A DNA stretch of 64,000 bases, taken from Scatophagus argus. Lineage: Eukaryota; Chordata; Actinopteri; Scatophagidae. Under the pieces are notes generated by a model. That model searched no databases. It saw only the letters and a list, made by a program, of their open reading frames with translations, and was not told the DNA's origin. Shown piece by piece: positions 59,701 through 64,000 of this stretch (positions within the stretch are counted from its first letter, which is position 1; each line of letters opens with the position of its first letter). Where the stretch lies: NCBI RefSeq assembly GCF_020382885.2, contig NC_058499.1, positions 20,879,872-20,943,871 on the forward strand, in the 5' to 3' direction. A program made the position numbers and the translations under genes.

Positions 59701-62653
59701 ACCTGGACTGGTCGCCAGTCAATCGCAGGGCCAACACGCAAAGACAACCAACCACACACTCTCACACTCACACCTAGGGGTAATTTTAGAGTAGCCAATT
59801 AACATAATGTGCATGTTTTTGGTATTGTGGCCCTGTCCATCTGCTGATATGGAGGGATTTATGACTTGTAATTGAGCCAGCCAGGGGGGCAAAAATGCTT
59901 TGGTTCCCTTTTGGGAAGCTCTCATGGTGTCCATTTTTATATACAGTCAATGGACTGTACCAATCAAGCCTTTGCGGCAGGCACAACATTTGAATAGCAG
60001 TCTTTATATACGTCTTCTTTATCAATTTAAAAACCAGTCAGCTTACTCCAGTGCCAAATAATGCTGCATGCAAAGGATTCCAAATCTGCTGTCTTTCAGT
60101 TGGAGGTCCTGGGTGAAGAGATGCAGGAGCTGGAGACATATGACACCATGCAGGTGGTGAAGAGACAACAAGACAACCTGCGTCTCAAGAAAGACCTGGA
60201 CCAGTGCAGGAATGGACTTCAGGCCACTGTCCAACCAACTCAGCCTCCACAAGGTATATCTCAATACCATCACTAAGGCAATGGGAGATTTTTTTTTATA
60301 CCTCTCTTTAGCTTAAAGTGGAAACCACCACATACATTAAAATGATTCTGGTTATGTGGCAATTGGATTTTAAAGTTTAGGTCACCTAAAATAAATTCAG
60401 CAGATTTGCATCTACAACCCACAGGAACTGATTAAGCTTTCTTAGTTGCTTGATATTTTACCAGAGCAAAATGAGAAGTAGCCAGATTTTAACCTTGACC
60501 AAAATGACACCCAACATCAGAGACCATGCTGGTCCACTGTCCACTGTTTTCTGCACAAGAACGATACTTAATGCAGGGTATAAATGAACTGTAGGATACT
60601 CTCAGAACCAATCACCACAATTAGGAAGTAATTATTGACCAGTGGACACCTCACAAAACCAGATGTACTTGTTTAGTTTCTCTGCATTTGCACAGTTTAT
60701 TTCATCATTGCTTCATCTCACATTTTTTTACAAGGCAACTGTCCCCATGGGTGGTTACGGAACGTTACCGGGCCAAGGGTGTACACAGCAGGAGAGTACC
60801 CTGGCTCCTACAACTATGGAGCCTGGGGTCGAGATTCCAAACCAGAGGAGGGGAAGGAGAGTTGGTATTGGCTGGTAATGATGACCTCCAGCAACAAATA
60901 CTCCAACTACGTCCGTCTTTACTCCAGTCTGAGCGCTCTCATTGTTGGGGAAAGCAGACCAGGTACAAAAACCCGTGTTACAGTTTTTTCACCTGTTCAG
61001 AATTAGAAGCAACTTTATTGGCCATGTTTGGTGCTCTGGTGAGTGTTTCTGGCAGCAGGTATATTGTGGACTGAGTTAACATATCTTACACTATGAATGT
61101 TTATTGTGATAACGGAACATCACTAGTGCAACAGTAAGGATGAGCGAGTGCACCTTTATTTGTATTTGTAACTAAATTATCTGTATCCATATCTGTACTC
61201 AGGATGGGTGGGACTTAAATTAGGAATGGATGGTGGGTGAGGTAACTGGAATGTGTTAATTTCAGCCTGAAACTGATATGGGTTAAGCAGTTATCAGTTA
61301 CTATATTTATAAATGATTTTAAACTATTTGGAGATCAGCGTCAGAAATGAGTTTCAGATCAATCTTTTTAACACAAGAGTGAAAAAACTATGTATAGAAC
61401 ATTTTTATGAATTTAAAAAAATAAATAAACACATTTTACTTGAATGATTCTCATATTACTATTCCTATTAATAATAATAATAATAATACTATTGACTGCT
61501 GTCTTTAGTATTAAAAAATGATAACACTTACTTACTTATTACATTTACTTTTCTTTGTCTTGCTTTTTCTTCTTCTTCTTCTTCATCTTCCAGGTAATGT
61601 CCAGATCAGCCCCTCTAATCCAACCACCAACACCATCCAGGGTCCAAATACGGTGCTGTATGGAGAGGCTTTGTACTACAACTGTTACAATCAAGATTCT
61701 GTTTGTCGATTCAACCTGACCACCAAAACTGTGACCACCTTACAACTTCCAAAAGGCACCAGGTTTGCTGCTTCATTATTTGCATGGGTGTTGTTGATGC
61801 CAGGGGGCCTTATTTCTCAAAACAAACAAACAAAACAAACAAACAAACAAAACAAAACAAAACAAAAAAAAGTCAGTCTTTCCCATTTCCATATAAATGT
61901 TGAGAACTGTAATTTTGTAAGAAATAACCTACGTGAATTATGGTTGTTGTAGTTTTGCACAGAAGTACTGCAGGCAGGTAGAGGGAGTGATCTGACGTGT
62001 AGACAGATGTTATAGGCACTGCTCTGATGAAATAAAAAGTTACACATTGTGTCTTTGTTTCCTAATGACAGACAGACTTCATAAAGATAATTCATTTTAG
62101 TGGCCACCACAGACACATGACCACGTCCAAACTCCCACACATTCTCATCTGGTCAGCCAATGATACGTTGTTTTCCAGAGTCTCAATTTAAAAATCTGTC
62201 CTCTGATTTTTTTCCAGGTATAACTCAAAGGGAAACTTCTGCCACCTTGATGCATGCTACCCATTCACTGACCTGGACCTGGCAACAGATGAGTCAGGTG
62301 TCTGGGTCATCTATACCACCACCCAGGACTTTGGCAACTTGGTGCTGTCCAAGGTGGAGGAGGGGGAACCGATGACACTTGGCCAAACCTGGTACACCTC
62401 AGTCTACAAGCAGGCTGTGACCAACACCTTTATGGCGTGCGGTGTGCTCTATGCAACACGGTATGTCAACAAAGACATGGAGGAGATCTTCTATTCTTTT
62501 GACACCACGACAGGCATGGAAAGGTTCAACATTGGTGTCTTCATCAACAAGATGTCAGCCAATATTTATTCCCTGAACTACAGCCCTGTGGACCAGATGC
62601 TACATGCCTACTGTGACTCCTACATGGTTTCCTATAAAGTTTTGTTTTTGTAA
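56764..62653 (+). CDS. Gene E: olfactomedin-4-like secreted glycoprotein, split-domain class
   Basis: Seven exons: 56,764-56,817, 57,130-57,252, 57,463-57,681, 60,100-60,253, 60,735-60,962, 61,594-61,762 and 62,218-62,653. Exon lengths equal those of gene D (54, 123, 219, 154, 228, 169, 436 bp), the introns are GT-AG, and the product is 460 codons plus TAA. The leader, coiled-coil stalk and three-exon olfactomedin domain are as in D. Exons 1-3, 6 and 7 are almost identical to D. Exons 4 and 5 differ more (EVLGEEMQEL; CPHGWLRNVTGPRVYTAGEY; RDSKPEEGKESWYW). Intron 3 is 2.4 kb, against 0.7 kb in D, owing to a GC-richer insertion and a SINE piece. AATAAA lies at 62,722-62,727. Confidence 0.92.
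58150..59590. other. GC-richer insertion in intron 3 of gene E, unidentified
   Basis: About 1.4 kb absent from intron 3 of gene D. Its core (58,410-59,290) is richer in G, C and CpG than anything nearby, with GGCAAGGCGGGTGAAACCCGG, CGCTCGCGCG, CGGAGCGGGCCCACGG and CCCCGGCAGCCGGTC. Open frames up to 85 codons exist on both strands without a recognisable pattern. It ends in AT-rich sequence with CACTGTGCAAATTAAAACC. Composition and absence from the sister gene point to a transposed segment, possibly LTR-type, but I saw no convincing termini. Confidence 0.55.
59602..59830 (-). mobile_element. 5'-truncated SINE in intron 3 of gene E
   Basis: The CATC-tail end and the adjacent half of the SINE are present (TTTTCTATACCGCTTATCCG to GTTTTTGGTATTGTGG). 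The tRNA-like head is missing. No target duplication was seen. Confidence 0.8.
61566..61590 (+). repeat. (TTC)n tract at the intron 5 acceptor of gene E
   Basis: A run of TTC repeats forms the polypyrimidine tract directly before the exon 6 acceptor. Gene D has an uninterrupted version at about 33,518-33,540; gene E has a CATC interruption. Confidence 0.8.
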
Positions 62654-62721
62654 AAGCACAATGCTGACAACATAATATGCACAAAAGCCTGTATGTTCAT
62701 TAATAGTGGCAAGCACAAGCA

Positions 62722-62727
62722 AATAAA
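62722..62727 (+). terminator. Polyadenylation signal of gene E
   Basis: AATAAA lies 69 bases after the stop codon, in sequence homologous to the gene D signal. Confidence 0.7.
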
Positions 62728-64000
62728 GGTTCTTAGCATTGAGGAGATGTGAAATTATCCTGCACTTAAATGGTACACATGGTAAATTTACATGCTAAAT
62801 TCAGCATTATGTGTATTTACATTCTGACACGAAGTAAAGAGTATTTCAGAGCTCCCTGTCATTAATCAACAACTGCCCCAACAAAATCCAATTTATATTG
62901 AGACTACTAAGTGGTTAAAATGTTATATCAGTTTGTATAGAATGTAATTTTGTATTTTCAAATTGCAAACATTAGTATTTTAATCAAATACATTTTATTA
63001 TGCAGACCCTTTGTATTATTTTACTAACACATTTCATGACTAAGTATTTGTAATTTGTAACAAGATACTTGTTGATGCATTTGTGCCCATCTCTGGCTGT
63101 TCTTTTAACCGGTCTTAAGCTACTGTCAATAAACTTCAAAACTTCTTGAGATGATTCACTTTTAAAGTCTACCTAAATGATTTTCTCCTGAGCTGCTGGG
63201 AATATCTTAAAGCTAACTAAACATCTTTGTAGGTGTAGAGTTTTGTTGTTCATAAGCATAGGTACTGCTGAAACATGCATTCTTAACCGAATGCATGCGA
63301 ACAACTCAAACTCAAATTTTGAATAAAGTCAATAATTTAATAGCCTTCTGAAGTACCTGACTTGGTATCAGTTGAAACATTTCAGCACTTTGTAAAAACA
63401 TGTTCCTCATAAGCAGACACTGCCTGGTTCACTGCATTCGGTTTTCCATGCTAACATTGTGAAAAAATGTCTCTGTTGGTGGAATGGTATTGGCCCATTA
63501 CTTAGGCATAGTGAAGTGACGCCCTTCTTGCAGCAACATCTGTATGGAATATTACACATGAAAAATGCATTGCCTATATTCAAGTTTCATTTCATATATT
63601 CTGACTTTTCACATACTTTTGTACATAGTAGTCTGTCCTGTTCCTTACCCTGATGTGTACAGCTTTGTTCCTTGCCAATACCACTACCATAGATAGATAG
63701 ATAGATTAAATGGCTTTGTTGTATGCATCTCTCATTTCTTTGTCATGGTCGTGCAGCCGGGGTCACGACAAGTGAGGGCTCGTCTATCCAAATTTGATCT
63801 GTCGGGGACCGTTGTTTGGTGTCATTGTTAACATATGGTTGAATTATCTGGTGCATTTGGTTTTTCTGGGAGAAGCTTTTTGGTGTAGGAAAGTTTATTT
63901 GGTAGGTGTTGCTGTTTCACTGAGGAGTATCTGTTGGGGTGAGTGTGCAGGTGTGACCTACCAGCAGGGATTGTCTGGTCCTCTGAGTGGCAGTTCTACA
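62728..64000. other. Right flank, no gene seen
   Basis: It shares its first 100 bases with the 3' flank of gene D. At about 63,340-63,620 it shares words with 38,920-39,420 (AGCCTTCTGAAGT, CTTGCAGCAACATCTGTATGG). A short (GATA)n tract is at about 63,690-63,706. No exon of a further olfactomedin gene is visible before the window ends. Confidence 0.5.

Overview
The window is vertebrate, almost certainly teleost, nuclear DNA. It has AT-rich non-coding sequence with many (CA)n tracts, GT-AG spliced genes, and typical fish repeats: a Tc1-like transposon, decayed L2-like, L1-like and Rex1/Babar-like LINE pieces, and a tRNA-headed SINE with a CATC/GATG tail. All calls come from reading the sequence; no database was searched.

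Left part (1 to about 24,100). The only gene signal is a CpG-rich promoter/first-exon candidate at about 1,749-2,060, with a palindromic CRE and a minus-strand splice donor. It suggests a gene running leftwards out of the window. The rest looks intergenic: microsatellites, two degenerate minisatellites, a near-perfect 24-bp inverted repeat, and two members of a repeat family with TG...CA ends and 5-bp target duplications.

Right part (about 24,100 to 64,000). This is a cluster of olfactomedin-4-like genes built from three copies of a divergent (head-to-head) pair. Unit 1 is gene A (minus, 28,153 to 25,564) with gene D (plus, 31,122 to 35,067). Unit 2 is gene B (minus, 42,527 to 39,660) with an orphan first exon of a D-like gene (plus, 44,231-44,284), followed by L1-like LINE sequence instead of the remaining exons. 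Unit 3 is gene C (minus, 52,564 to 47,846) with gene E (plus, 56,764 to 62,653). For all five intact genes I could place every exon with GT-AG borders and consistent phases: A, B and C have 5 exons and 461 codons each; D and E have 7 exons and 460 codons each. Each predicts a secreted protein with a leader, a coiled-coil stalk and a C-terminal olfactomedin domain. The two classes differ in structure: the domain lies in one exon in A/B/C and is split over three exons in D/E.

The units share 3' flanks and inter-gene sequence. Comparison between them dates several insertions: unit 2 keeps empty sites where unit 3 has a SINE and an L2-like element. A 570-bp stretch of the olfactomedin exon is nearly identical in A, B and C, silent sites included, although the adjacent part of the same exon differs, which points to gene conversion. 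Sequence after gene E resembles sequence before gene B, so the array may continue to the right. If secreted as predicted, the products would act outside the cell as mucus- or matrix-type glycoproteins, as OLFM4 does in other vertebrates; this role is inferred from the family.
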